DNA of 64,000 nt from Kineosporia sp. R_H_3. GTDB taxonomy: Bacteria; Actinomycetota; Actinomycetes; Actinomycetales; Kineosporiaceae. The stretch spans positions 130,562-194,561 of the forward strand of contig NZ_MWLL01000189.1 in assembly GCF_002198675.1 (NCBI RefSeq), read 5' to 3'. Positions 15,858 through 24,314 of this stretch are shown here, one piece after another (position 1 is the stretch's first letter; the number at the start of each line of letters is the position of its first letter). Under the pieces are notes generated by a model. That model was not told the origin of the DNA, did no database searches, and saw only the letters and a list, made by a program, of their open reading frames with translations. The position numbers and the translations under genes were made by a program.

Positions 15858-17555
15858 GTGAGCGAATCCGCCGTCGCCGACCCCGAGGGTCCCGCCCTGG
15901 AGTCCGACGGTGCCGCGCCCCGGGTGAGCGTCACGCCACCCGGCGGCGCCGCGGACGAGACCGCCACCAGCGACGCGCCGCCCCTGCTCCTGGCCCGCCT
16001 CGCGCTCGCCGTGACCTCCGGCGTCTGCCTGACGCTCGCCTTCCCGCGCTTCGACCTGTGGGCGCTGGCCCCTGTCGGCGTGGCCCTCCTGGCGCTCGCG
16101 GCCCGCGGCGTCCGGGCACGGCGCGGCGCCCTCCTCGGCCTCGTCGCCGGCCTGTCGTTCTTCCTGCCGCACCTGCACTGGTCCGGCATCTACGTCGGCG
16201 CCCTGCCCTGGACCGCCCTCGCGACCCTCGAGGCGCTCTTCGTCATGCTCATGGGCGCCCTGCTGCCGCTGGCCTGGCGGGCCCCCGGCGGCCGCGCCGG
16301 CACCGTCGCCGCGATCGCGGGGCTCTGGGTCGGCCAGGAGGCGCTGCGCGGCCGGGTGCCGTTCGGCGGCTTCCCGTGGGGGCGTCTGGCGTTCTCCCAG
16401 GCCGACTCGCCCGCGCTCGGCTGGGCCGCCCTCGGCGGCGCCGTCCTGCTCACCGCCGTCGTCGCCGCGTCCGGCGGTGCGCTCGCCGTCGCGGCCGTCG
16501 ACCTGGCGGACCGCCGGGCGGCGACCACCGGCGTCGCCCGCCGCGTGCTCCGCGCCGTCCCGGCCCTCGCGGTCGCCCTCGCGCTGCCGCTGCTCGGCCT
16601 CGCGGTCCCGACGCCGACGGCGGGGGAGCGCAGCATCGACGTCGCGGCCGTCCAGGGGAACACCCCGACCGAGGGTCTCGACTTCAACGCCGAGCGCCGC
16701 GCGGTCCTCGACAACCACGCCGCAGCGACGATCGGCATGGCCGCACGCGCCGGTGCGGGCCGGGTGCCGCGGCCCGACCTCGTGCTGTGGCCGGAGAACG
16801 CGAGCGACATCGACCCGCTGCGCAACCCGGACGCCGCCCAGGTCATCCAGCGCGCGGTCGACGCCGTCGGTGTGCCGGTGCTCGTCGGGGCGGTCCTCGA
16901 GGAGCCGGTCGACCACCTGTCGAACGTCGGGATCCTGTGGGGCCCGACGGGGACGGCGCAGGCCGGCCCTGGCCAGACGTACGTCAAGCAGCACCCGGCG
17001 CCGTTCGGCGAGTACATCCCGTTCCGCTCGTTCTTCCGGAACTTCAGCGACAAGGTCGACCTCGTGCGTCGGGACTTCGTCGCGGGCACCCGGGTCGGCC
17101 TCATCCGCACGCCGGCCGCGACGCTCGGGGACGTCATCTGCTTCGAGGTGCTGTACGACGGGCTCGTCCGCGAGCCGGTCCTGCGCGGCGCCGACCTGCT
17201 CGTCGTCCAGACGAACAACGCGACGTTCGGCGAGACCGACGAGTCGGTCCAGCAGCTCGCGATGTCCCGGGTGCGGGCCGTCGAGAACGGCCGGTCCGTC
17301 GTCCACATCTCGACGGTCGGGGTGAGCGCCCTCATCACCCCGGACGGCCGGATGCTCGTGACGTCCGGGCACTTCACGCAGGAGGTCCTCCACGCCAACC
17401 TGCCGTTGCGGACCGACCTCACCCCCGCGACGCGGGCGGGTGTCTGGCCCGAGGTCGCGCTGAGCGCCCTGGGGCTCCTGCTCGTCGCCGGCGCCGCACT
17501 CCGTTCCCGGGGCCGTCGGTCCCGGCCCGTCGCCGCCCCCGAGGAGACCCCATGA
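15858..17555 (+). CDS. lnt: Apolipoprotein N-acyltransferase
   Basis: A 565-residue membrane enzyme that N-acylates the lipoprotein cysteine. About six to seven N-terminal membrane segments (to ~residue 240) are followed by an extracytoplasmic nitrilase-like domain and a final C-terminal membrane helix. The catalytic triad is visible: E313 in LWPENASD, K377 in [11 protein letters not shown] and C428 in [11 protein letters not shown]. The GTG start is 6 nt after TAGGCT, a leaderless layout. The stop overlaps ppm1 in ATGA. In mycobacteria Lnt and Ppm1 are fused in one protein; here they are adjacent and translationally coupled. Confidence 0.95.
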   Translation: MSESAVADPEGPALESDGAAPRVSVTPPGGAADETATSDAPPLLLARLALAVTSGVCLTLAFPRFDLWALAPVGVALLALAARGVRARRGALLGLVAGLSFFLPHLHWSGIYVGALPWTALATLEALFVMLMGALLPLAWRAPGGRAGTVAAIAGLWVGQEALRGRVPFGGFPWGRLAFSQADSPALGWAALGGAVLLTAVVAASGGALAVAAVDLADRRAATTGVARRVLRAVPALAVALALPLLGLAVPTPTAGERSIDVAAVQGNTPTEGLDFNAERRAVLDNHAAATIGMAARAGAGRVPRPDLVLWPENASDIDPLRNPDAAQVIQRAVDAVGVPVLVGAVLEEPVDHLSNVGILWGPTGTAQAGPGQTYVKQHPAPFGEYIPFRSFFRNFSDKVDLVRRDFVAGTRVGLIRTPAATLGDVICFEVLYDGLVREPVLRGADLLVVQTNNATFGETDESVQQLAMSRVRAVENGRSVVHISTVGVSALITPDGRMLVTSGHFTQEVLHANLPLRTDLTPATRAGVWPEVALSALGLLLVAGAALRSRGRRSRPVAAPEETP

Positions 17556-18346
17556 GCGCGGCCGGCACCGGCAGGGTGCTCGTCGTCGTCCCGACGTACA
17601 ACGAGAAGGAGAACCTCCCGAGGATCGTCGCCCGGGTCAGGGCGGCGGTCCCCGACGCGCACGTCCTGGTCGCCGACGACTCCAGCCCGGACGGCACCGG
17701 CCGGATCGCCGACGACCTCGCCGCCGCGGACGACCACGTCCACGTCCTGCACCGCCCCGGCAAGGCCGGCCTCGGCGCCGCGTACCTCGACGGGTTCGGC
17801 TGGGGCGTGCGCAACGGTTTCGACGTCCTCGTCGAGATGGACGCCGACGGCTCGCACCTGCCCGAGCAGCTGCCCGACCTGCTGGCGCGCATCGACGCCG
17901 GTGCCGACCTCGTGCTCGGCTCGCGCTACGTGCCCGGCGGCAGCGTCGTCAACTGGCCGCGGCACCGCGAGGTGCTCAGCCGCGGCGGCAACACGTACGT
18001 CCGGCTCGCCCTGGGGATCCCGCTGCGGGACGCCACCGGCGGGTACCGCGCGTTCCGGCGCACGGCCCTCGAGGCCCTCGGCCTCGCGGACGTCGCCTCC
18101 CAGGGCTACTGCTTCCAGGTCGACCTCGCCTGGCGCGCCGTGCGCGCCGGCCTGCGGGTCGAGGAGGTGCCGATCACGTTCGTCGAGCGGGAGACCGGCA
18201 CGAGCAAGATGAGCCGCTCGATCGTCGCCGAGGCGCTCTGGCGGACGACGCAGTGGGGCGCCCGGCACCGGCTCGAGCAGCTCGCGGCGGTCGTCCGCCG
18301 GCACCCCGCGCGGTCCGACGCCGGGCACCAGGGGAGCGCAGGATGA
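17552..18346 (+). CDS. ppm1: Polyprenol monophosphomannose synthase
   Basis: A 264-residue GT2 enzyme that transfers mannose from GDP-mannose to polyprenyl phosphate, giving the mannose donor for extracytoplasmic lipomannan and protein mannosylation. Motifs in order are '[15 protein letters not shown]', '[16 protein letters not shown]', '[15 protein letters not shown]', the metal DxD '[17 protein letters not shown]', 'GSRYVPGG' and '[11 protein letters not shown]', as in DPM1-type synthases. It has no membrane helices, like soluble DPM1. Coupled to lnt (ATGA overlap) and fxsA (4-bp overlap). Confidence 0.93.
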   Translation: MSAAGTGRVLVVVPTYNEKENLPRIVARVRAAVPDAHVLVADDSSPDGTGRIADDLAAADDHVHVLHRPGKAGLGAAYLDGFGWGVRNGFDVLVEMDADGSHLPEQLPDLLARIDAGADLVLGSRYVPGGSVVNWPRHREVLSRGGNTYVRLALGIPLRDATGGYRAFRRTALEALGLADVASQGYCFQVDLAWRAVRAGLRVEEVPITFVERETGTSKMSRSIVAEALWRTTQWGARHRLEQLAAVVRRHPARSDAGHQGSAG

Positions 18347-18984
18347 CCGCGGGCCCGGTCCGCGGGGAGCGGCCGGGCGGCCCTGCCCGGCGTCGTCCCG
18401 GCGCAGGGCGCTGGCTCCTCGCAGGGGCGCTGCTCCTGCCGGTCGTCGAGATCGCGGCCGCCGTCGCGGTGGCCGGCCGGATCGGTGCGGGCTGGACGGT
18501 CGTCGCGCTCGTCGCGCTGAGCGGCCTCGGCGTCGTCGTCCTGGGCCGCGCCGCCCGGGGCGCCGTCGCGGCGCTCGGGCCGGTCCCCGGGGCGCCCCCG
18601 GGCGCCGCTGCGACCGGCGCCGTCCCCGGCGCGTCCTCGGCCCGAGGCACGGACCTCGCGCTGGAAGCGACCGGCGGCGTCCTGCTCGCGCTGCCGGGCT
18701 TCGTCACCGCCGCGCTCGGTGCGCTCCTCCTGCTGCCCCCGGTGCGGCGGCTGCTGCGGCCGGCGCTCGGGGCCGGCGCGGCGCGCATCGTCCGGTCGGT
18801 CGTGCGCCGCGGCCAGGTGCGGGTCGTCAGCGGCGAGACGGTCGACGTGCGCGTCGTCGAGGTCCGGGACATCGAGGTCCGGGACGTCGACCCGGCCGCC
18901 CCGTCGACCGGCCCCGTCACCGATGCCGGGCCCGGGCGCCGGCCCGCGCTGCCCGGTGAGGTCGTCGAGCCCGACGAGCGCTGA
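18343..18984 (+). CDS. fxsA: FxsA-family membrane protein
   Basis: A 213-residue FxsA protein. Two hydrophobic hairpin halves, '[24 protein letters not shown]' plus '[17 protein letters not shown]' and later '[27 protein letters not shown]', give the family pattern including the PGFVTDxxG-like block. The C-terminal ~65 residues are an acidic, repetitive cytosolic tail with '[14 protein letters not shown]'. E. coli FxsA affects phage T7 exclusion by F; its normal role is unclear. It completes the lnt-ppm1-fxsA operon, which ends at the terminator at 19016-19052. Confidence 0.88.
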   Translation: MTAGPVRGERPGGPARRRPGAGRWLLAGALLLPVVEIAAAVAVAGRIGAGWTVVALVALSGLGVVVLGRAARGAVAALGPVPGAPPGAAATGAVPGASSARGTDLALEATGGVLLALPGFVTAALGALLLLPPVRRLLRPALGAGAARIVRSVVRRGQVRVVSGETVDVRVVEVRDIEVRDVDPAAPSTGPVTDAGPGRRPALPGEVVEPDER

Positions 18985-19015
18985 CGGCCGCGCCCGCCGT
19001 CCCCGCCCCGGATGC

Positions 19016-19052
19016 CGAAGACCCCGACACCGTTGAGGTGTCGGGGCCTTCG
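19016..19052. terminator. Bidirectional terminator between fxsA and rbpA
   Basis: A perfect 10-bp stem CCCCGACACC/GGTGTCGGGG (19022-19031 and 19037-19046) with loop GTTGA is extended by CGAAG/CTTCG after one mismatch. It lies between two convergent genes. There is no U-tract, as is usual in high-GC actinomycetes. Confidence 0.85.
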
Positions 19053-19105
19053 TGGTGCTGCGTCTGCCCGGTGCGGCTCGTCGGGCCTTCCGCCGGCCGG
19101 TGGCG

Positions 19106-19456
19106 TCAGGCGCTGCGGCGCTGGGTCAGCCGGCCGCTGCGCAGCAGCTCCAGCCGCTCGGCGAGGAGCTCCTCGAGCTCGGCGGTCGTCCGCCGCTCCA
19201 TGAGCATGTCCCAGTGCGTGCGGGCCGGCTTCACGGGCTTGGCCTGCGGGATCTCGGCGTCCTCGCGGAGCGCCGTCGAACCGCAGCGGCACTCCCACAG
19301 GGCCGGGACGTCGGCCTCGACGGACATGGGCACGACCACGGTGTGGCCGTTGGGGCAGGTGTAGCGGATGTCCTGCCGCGCTGCGGGCTGGACTCCGTTG
19401 TCGCTCTCGAGGCTCTGGGCTCCCAGTCGGGTGCCGCGCATGCTCCGGTCGCTCAT
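19106..19456 (-). CDS. rbpA: RNA polymerase-binding protein RbpA
   Basis: A 116-residue RbpA, an actinobacterial factor that binds RNA polymerase and the housekeeping sigma factor and stabilises the open complex. The N-terminal tail 'RGTRLGAQSLESD' is followed by the core domain with 'YTCPNGH' and 'WECRCGS' (potential zinc or structural Cys/His), then a basic linker and the sigma-interacting helix 'ELEELLAERLELLRSGRL'. The ATG at 19456 (MSDRS) is 5 nt after GGAGGATGACC; an ATG two codons earlier is too close to that site. A SigR-like promoter lies upstream. Confidence 0.96.
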   Translation of the reverse strand: MSDRSMRGTRLGAQSLESDNGVQPAARQDIRYTCPNGHTVVVPMSVEADVPALWECRCGSTALREDAEIPQAKPVKPARTHWDMLMERRTTAELEELLAERLELLRSGRLTQRRSA

Positions 19457-19510
19457 GGTCATCCTCCGGCGCGTCGGGATGGCGGTGCGAACCGCTCACT
19501 CAGTGTGGAC

Positions 19511-19536
19511 AACGCGACGCAGGGGCGCGATGTTCC
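19511..19536 (-). promoter_or_regulatory. SigR/SigH-type stress promoter of rbpA
   Basis: On the minus strand GGAAC (19532-19536), an 18-nt spacer and GTT (19511-19513) match the SigR consensus GGAA(T/C)-N18/19-GTT. Streptomyces rbpA is a known SigR (thiol-oxidative stress) target, which supports the call. The start would lie ~50 nt before the rbpA ATG. Confidence 0.65.
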
Positions 19537-19628
19537 GTCGCCTACCTGGGAGAACCCTGTGAGTTGCGGCGCAGCCGGCCCGCCCGGCGGACGCGGTCGG
19601 TGATCGTCGCCCGGACCGGCGGCCCGGG

Positions 19629-21014
19629 TCAGACGACGGCCGGCACCGTGTTGCCGGCGTCCGTGATGCCCTGCCGGACATCGACCCGGGACAGCAGGAC
19701 GCCACCGACCACGAAGAACACGACGAGGGCGACGATCGCGAGCCGGTACGAGTCGGTGACCTGCTGGACGACCCCGAAGAGCAGCGTGCCGAACCAGCTC
19801 GTCCCGCGCTCGGCCGCCTGGTAGAGGCTGAAGTACTCCGCCTCCCGGCCCCGCGGCACGAGCATCGAGTACAGCGACCGGGACAGCGCCTGGCTGCCGC
19901 CGAGGACCAGGCCGATGAGCACGGCGAGCGCGAGGAACAGGCCGAACCGGCGCTCGGGGAGGAAGTAGCCGATCCCGACGACGACGCACCACAGCACGAG
20001 GCTGGCGAGGATCGTCCGCCACGAACCGATCCGGGCCGCGACCTTGCCGAACCCGAGCGCGCCGAAGAAGCCGACGAACTGCACGAGCAGGATCGTGATG
20101 ACGAGCTGCGAGGAGTCGAAGCCGAGCTCCTCCTGGCCGAAGATGCTCGACGCGGTGATGACGGTCTGGATGCCGTCGTTGAAGAACAGGTACGCGACGA
20201 GGAACAGCAGCGTGTTCGGGTAGCCGCGCAGGTGCCGCAGCGTCGCCCCGAGCTGCTTGAACGACTGGCCGACGAGGTTGCCCTCGCCGACCGGTTCGAG
20301 CGAGGCCGGCGGCCGGTCGCGCAGGCCCCGGTAGGGGATGAACGTGAACGCCGCCCACCAGATGCCGGCCGAGAGCAGGCTGATCCGGACGGCGGTCGTC
20401 GTCGACAGCCCGATGCCCTCGGCGAACGTCAGCAGGCCGAGGTTGACGGCGAGGAGCAGACCGCCGCCGAGGTAGCCGAGCGCCCAGCCCCGGCTGGAGA
20501 CGCCGTCCCGCTCGTCGGGGGTCGCGATCTCGCAGAGGATCGCGTCGTAGACGACGAGGGAGCAGCCCAGGCACAGGCTCGCGACGAGCTGGAGCAGGAC
20601 GCCGAGCTGCCAGTTGTCGCCCGCGACGAGGAACATCAGCCCGGCGGCGAGCGCCCCGCCCCAGGCGAACCGCGCCATGATCGTGCGCTTGCGGCCCGAG
20701 CGGTCCACGACGGCGCCGACGACCGGCAGCACGAGCGCGGAGACGAGGGTCGCGAACGTGACCGTGTAGAGCGCGAGCGACCCGGGGCTCACCGGGATGC
20801 CGAGGACGGACAGGTCGGTCGCGCAGCGCGCGTCGCTCGGCAGGTCGGGGCAGGCCGCCTTCTTCGCGACGACGGTGAGGTACGGGCCGAAGAGCACGGT
20901 CGCCGTCGTCGTGACGTAGGCGCTGTTCGCCCAGTCGTAGAAGTACCAGGCGCGCTGCTCGCGGCGCCGTTCGTCGGCCGGGACGAGCTCCGGAGCGCTG
21001 GGCTGGGTGGACAC
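19629..21014 (-). CDS. UMF1-family MFS transporter
   Basis: A 461-residue, 12-helix membrane protein of the UMF1 (Atg22-like) branch of the major facilitator superfamily. The signature 'RAWYFYDWANSAYVTT' opens the first helix; 'VVGAVVDRSGRKRTIM' is the MFS loop 2-3 motif; 'GFFGALGFGKVAARIGSWRTIL' is its repeat in the second half. Substrate unknown; Atg22 exports vacuolar amino acids. I chose GTG at 21014 (MSTQPSAPE), which gives the usual short N-terminal tail and has GAGAGGGG upstream. An ATG at 21065 would add 17 residues. Confidence 0.85.
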   Translation of the reverse strand: MSTQPSAPELVPADERRREQRAWYFYDWANSAYVTTTATVLFGPYLTVVAKKAACPDLPSDARCATDLSVLGIPVSPGSLALYTVTFATLVSALVLPVVGAVVDRSGRKRTIMARFAWGGALAAGLMFLVAGDNWQLGVLLQLVASLCLGCSLVVYDAILCEIATPDERDGVSSRGWALGYLGGGLLLAVNLGLLTFAEGIGLSTTTAVRISLLSAGIWWAAFTFIPYRGLRDRPPASLEPVGEGNLVGQSFKQLGATLRHLRGYPNTLLFLVAYLFFNDGIQTVITASSIFGQEELGFDSSQLVITILLVQFVGFFGALGFGKVAARIGSWRTILASLVLWCVVVGIGYFLPERRFGLFLALAVLIGLVLGGSQALSRSLYSMLVPRGREAEYFSLYQAAERGTSWFGTLLFGVVQQVTDSYRLAIVALVVFFVVGGVLLSRVDVRQGITDAGNTVPAVV

Positions 21015-21153
21015 GGCCTGGGGGTCCCCTCTCGGCGGGGCGGCGGGCGCCGCGGTGCGAATCATGCCGCCTGGCGGGCCGCCGGGGGAGGCAGACGCGG
21101 CCGTCGGGACGGTGCGTCGCCGTCATCCTGCAGCGCACCGGGCGTGGCCGGGC

Positions 21154-21169
21154 TGAGCAGCGCTGCTCA
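21154..21169. repeat. Perfect 16-bp palindrome upstream of the UMF1 gene
   Basis: TGAGCAGCGCTGCTCA is self-complementary. It lies between the peptidase stop and the transporter start on the same (minus) strand, so it could end the peptidase transcript or be an operator for the transporter. There is no further evidence for either. Confidence 0.4.
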
Positions 21170-21207
21170 CCCCGCACCGGGACCCGGCGGCGCGCCGCCG
21201 TCCGGGC

Positions 21208-22500
21208 TCAGCCCGCGAACTCCCAGTGCCAGGGCTCGGGGCGGGAGCCGCTCGGCTCGGCCCACGCGGGGTGGAACCAGCCGAACTCGGGGGCGTGCCG
21301 GAGCATCCACCGGTGGGTCGGCGTCCCGAAGTCCTGGATGCCGCCGCACAGGTCGGTGGCCGTGCCCCAGCCGTGGTTGCTCGTGCCGGGGACGGCGGCC
21401 AGGTTCGGCTTGGTCGCGTAGAGCCGGACCTGGGTGGCGTAGTCGCGGTAGGAGTCGGTGACGCAGACCGGCTCGCCGAACTCCTGCGCGTAGGCCTGGC
21501 TGAGCCGGTTGAACGCGTAGGCGGCGTCGGCGCGCAGCCGGTGGCCGGACGTCCCCCAGACCGGGCAGAGCGCGGCGGCCGGGATCTCGCCGTTCGCGTA
21601 GAGCGAGGTGTCGCCGCCGCGGCAGTCGCCGACCTCGCCGGTCACGGCGTTCGAGCCGCTGCCGCCGCGGCCGCTGCGGGCCCGGGCCAGCGCCCGCGCC
21701 GCGGCGAGGTTGTTCGCCCGGGTCTCGGCGTCCGCCGCGGCGTCCTGCACCTGGGCCAGCTCGGTCTCGAGCGCGGTGAGGGTGTCGCGCTGGGCGGTGA
21801 CGGCGGCGTCGGCGGCGTCCTTCGCGGCCTTCGCCGCGAGCGCGGCGTCCTGGGCCGCGGCCTGGGCCGTCGCGGCGGCCGACGCGACCTCGGCCTGGTG
21901 CGCGAGGGCGGCGGTGTAGTCGACGACGGCACGGCCCTTGCTGTTGCCGACCCGCTGCAGGTAGGTCTCGGCCCGGCCGAGGTCGTCCGTCGACCCGCCC
22001 TGCAGGATCGTCGCGAGGGCCGGGTTCGAGGCGAGGTCGCCGTCCCCGTACGCCGCCCGCGCCCAGCGCCCGAGGATCGCCTTCTGGGCCGCGAGCTCGA
22101 GCTGGGCCTGCAGGAGGAGCTGGTCCTGGCGGTCCGCCTCGAGCTGGGCGGTCCGGGCGGCGACGACCGCACCGCTGTACTGCTCGAGCGCGAGCGACGC
22201 CGTGGCGGTCGCGGCGTCGAGCTTCGCCTGCGCGTCGGTCACCGCGCCCTGGCGCCGGTTCACCTCGTCGAGGAGGGCCTGCGCCCGTTCACGCTCGGCC
22301 GCGACCTCCTCGGGGGAGGGCTCCGACTCGTCGCCGGCCTCGCCGGCGCTCGCGGTCGGGGACGCCGAGGGCGACCCGGCGGCCGCCGCGCGGTCGAGCC
22401 CGGGGGCCGCGGTGGCCGGGGGCACCAGCAGGAGCGCGGCGACGAGCGCCGCCGCCGGGGCCACCGCGAGCGCGGCCCCGAGCACCCGCCGTCCCGCCAT
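21208..22500 (-). CDS. Secreted coiled-coil D-alanyl-D-alanine carboxypeptidase (M15/VanY type)
   Basis: A 430-residue exported protein. The signal peptide is at ~1-32 ('LGAALAVAPAAALVAALLLV', then PATAA). A Ser/Pro/Glu linker leads into a long Ala/Gln/Glu-rich coiled coil (~65-275) like those of peptidoglycan hydrolase regulators. The C-terminal M15 domain has the zinc motif SxHxxGxAxD as SNHGWGTATD and the second zinc His in EPWHWEF. It should trim stem peptides in the cell wall. The ATG at 22500 is chosen for the signal peptide; an ATG 30 codons upstream would bury it. The coiled coil fused to M15 suggests localised or regulated activity. Confidence 0.88.
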   Translation of the reverse strand: MAGRRVLGAALAVAPAAALVAALLLVPPATAAPGLDRAAAAGSPSASPTASAGEAGDESEPSPEEVAAERERAQALLDEVNRRQGAVTDAQAKLDAATATASLALEQYSGAVVAARTAQLEADRQDQLLLQAQLELAAQKAILGRWARAAYGDGDLASNPALATILQGGSTDDLGRAETYLQRVGNSKGRAVVDYTAALAHQAEVASAAATAQAAAQDAALAAKAAKDAADAAVTAQRDTLTALETELAQVQDAAADAETRANNLAAARALARARSGRGGSGSNAVTGEVGDCRGGDTSLYANGEIPAAALCPVWGTSGHRLRADAAYAFNRLSQAYAQEFGEPVCVTDSYRDYATQVRLYATKPNLAAVPGTSNHGWGTATDLCGGIQDFGTPTHRWMLRHAPEFGWFHPAWAEPSGSRPEPWHWEFAG

Positions 22501-22691
22501 GTCCTGCGCCCGCTCCCTGACCCGTCCCGATGCGCGGGTCCGCCCGCGCCGGAGCCGTACCGGTCTCCTACCCAGAAGAACGGCAGCCACCGGCGGATCG
22601 CGACCGGTCCGGGGTCACCTCACGCGCCTGAGGGGGTAGTTCCACCCGTTCGGAGCAGCGTCACGGGGCCTCCGCGGGCAGCCGGCGCGGG

Positions 22692-23861
22692 TCAGGGGTG
22701 CGGTGCGCCGGCCGGGACGTGCGTGCCGACCGGCACGGAGTGGCTCTCGGCACGGTGCATGCCGGCGGGCTCGACGTGGACGCTCACCGCGTCGAGGTTC
22801 GGCATCGCCGCGTGGACGGCGGCCGCGGCGCGGGTCGCGATGTCGTGCGCCGCGACGACGTCGAGCGTCGGGGCGACGCCGATGACGGCCTCGCCGCGCA
22901 GCCGGTGCCCGATCCAGCGCAGCCGGACCTCGTCGACGGACTCGACGCCCTCGACGTCCGCGAGCACCTGCTCCGCCTGCTCGGGCAGCGCCGGGTCGAC
23001 GCCGTCGAGGAGGCGGCGGCCGACGTCCCGCACGGCACCGACGAGGACGCCGACGATCGCGACCGTGATGAGGAGCCCGACGATCGGGTCGGCGAGCGGG
23101 AAGCCGAGCCAGACCCCGAGGCCGCCCGCGACGACACCGAGCGACGTCCAGCCGTCGGTGCGCGCGTGCTGCCCGTCGGCGACGAGCGCCGCGGACCCGA
23201 TCCGGCGGCCGACCCGGGTGCGGTAGATCGCGACGGCCTCGTTGCCGAGGAAGCCGATGACGCCCGCGCCGAGGACGGCGCCCAGGTGGGTCACGTCCTG
23301 CGGGTCGGCGAGCCGGCGGATGCTCTCCCACGCCGCGACGACGGCGGACAGCGCGATCATCACGACGATGAGCAGGCCGGCGAGATCCTCGACCCGGCCG
23401 AGACCGAAGGTGTAGCGCCGCGACGGCGGCCGGCGGACGAGGACGAACGCGACCCACAGCGGCAGCGCCGTGAGCGCGTCCGAGAGGTTGTGCACGGTGT
23501 CGGCGAGCAGCGCCACCGACCCGGACAGGACGACGACGACCCCCTGCGCCAGCGCGGTCACGAGGAGCACGACGAGGCTGATCTTCACGGCCCGGATGCC
23601 GTCCTCGCTCGACTCGAGCGCGGTGTCCGTCGACTGCGCGTGGTCGTGCGAGTGCGGGACGAGCAGGTGCCGCAGGCGCGCGACGACCCCGGTGCCCTCG
23701 GCGTGCGAGTGGTCGCCGTCGGGTCCGTGGTCGTGACCGTGGCCGCCGTGCTCGTGACCCTGCTCGCCGTGGTCGTGACCGTCGTGCTCGGCGTCCGCGT
23801 GGACGTGGTCCGTGTGCTCGTGCTCCGCGGGGGCGTGCTCGGCGTGGGCGTGCTCGGTCAC
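22692..23861 (-). CDS. Cation diffusion facilitator (Zn/Co/Ni efflux)
   Basis: A 389-residue CDF transporter. The first ~70 residues are rich in His, Asp and Glu (repeated H-x-H and HDHG), a typical metal-buffering cytosolic tail. Six membrane helices follow. The metal sites are 'LLADTVHNLSDAL' in helix 2 and 'LVADGQHARTDGWTS' in helix 5; the C-terminal domain has the ferredoxin-like 'VESVDEVRLRWIGHRLRGEAVIGV'. The GTG start overlaps the arsR stop (GTGA), with GAGGAG upstream, so regulator and pump are one operon. The HNLSD/HARTD pattern suggests zinc, but specificity cannot be fixed by reading. Confidence 0.93.
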   Translation of the reverse strand: MTEHAHAEHAPAEHEHTDHVHADAEHDGHDHGEQGHEHGGHGHDHGPDGDHSHAEGTGVVARLRHLLVPHSHDHAQSTDTALESSEDGIRAVKISLVVLLVTALAQGVVVVLSGSVALLADTVHNLSDALTALPLWVAFVLVRRPPSRRYTFGLGRVEDLAGLLIVVMIALSAVVAAWESIRRLADPQDVTHLGAVLGAGVIGFLGNEAVAIYRTRVGRRIGSAALVADGQHARTDGWTSLGVVAGGLGVWLGFPLADPIVGLLITVAIVGVLVGAVRDVGRRLLDGVDPALPEQAEQVLADVEGVESVDEVRLRWIGHRLRGEAVIGVAPTLDVVAAHDIATRAAAAVHAAMPNLDAVSVHVEPAGMHRAESHSVPVGTHVPAGAPHP

Positions 23862-24226
23862 CGCTCCTCCTCGAGGTGCTGGGCGTGGGCGACGACGTCC
23901 TCGACGAGCTCGCGGACGTGGTCGGTGGCGAGGCGGTAGTAGATCGACGTGCCCTCGCGCCGGGTGCGGACGAGGCCGCCGAGCCGCAGCTTGGCGAGGT
24001 GCTGGCTCACCGCGGGGGAGGGCCGCTCGACGAGCCGGCCGAGGTCGTTGACGGAGCGCTCGGCGTCCCGCAGGTGCCACAGCAGGTGCAGCCGGGTCTC
24101 GTCGGCGAGCAGCCGGAGGGTGCGGACGGCGTCCGCGCGGTGCGTCTCGTCGAGCCGGGTCAGGTCGTGACCGGGGCGCCGCGGCTCGCCGTCCCGGGGA
24201 CGGACCACCTGCATATCTGCGGACAT
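23858..24226 (-). CDS. ArsR/SmtB-family metal-sensing repressor
   Basis: A 122-residue winged-HTH repressor. The core is 'RLLADETRLHLLWHLRDAERSVNDLGRLVERPSPAVSQHLAKLRLGGLVRTRREGTSIYYRLATDHV'-like in layout (residues ~35-100), with the recognition helix 'SPAVSQHLAKLR'. The C-terminal helix has 'HVRELVEDVVAHAQHLEEE', with His/Asp/Glu placed as in alpha-5 zinc sites of SmtB/CzrA. It likely represses itself and the CDF gene until metal binds. The -10 CAATAT (24233-24238) is 6 nt before the ATG. The operator palindrome covers -10, +1 and the first codons. Confidence 0.9.
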   Translation of the reverse strand: MSADMQVVRPRDGEPRRPGHDLTRLDETHRADAVRTLRLLADETRLHLLWHLRDAERSVNDLGRLVERPSPAVSQHLAKLRLGGLVRTRREGTSIYYRLATDHVRELVEDVVAHAQHLEEER

Positions 24227-24236
24227 ACGCAGATAT
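24213..24236 (-). promoter_or_regulatory. ArsR operator (9-6-9 perfect palindrome)
   Basis: ATATCTGCG (24213-24221), GACATA, CGCAGATAT (24228-24236): both 9-bp arms match perfectly. The AT-rich dyad stands out in GC-rich DNA and spans the arsR -10 element, the predicted start site and the start codon. SmtB/CzrA-type repressors bind 12-2-12-like dyads with ATAT ends in this position. Confidence 0.8.
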
Positions 24237-24314
24237 TGAGATACGCGGGCGCATCCGTCAAGCCGGGGGAGCGGCCACGCACGGCGGCGTGGTCATCGCC
24301 CCCCGCTGCAGCGC

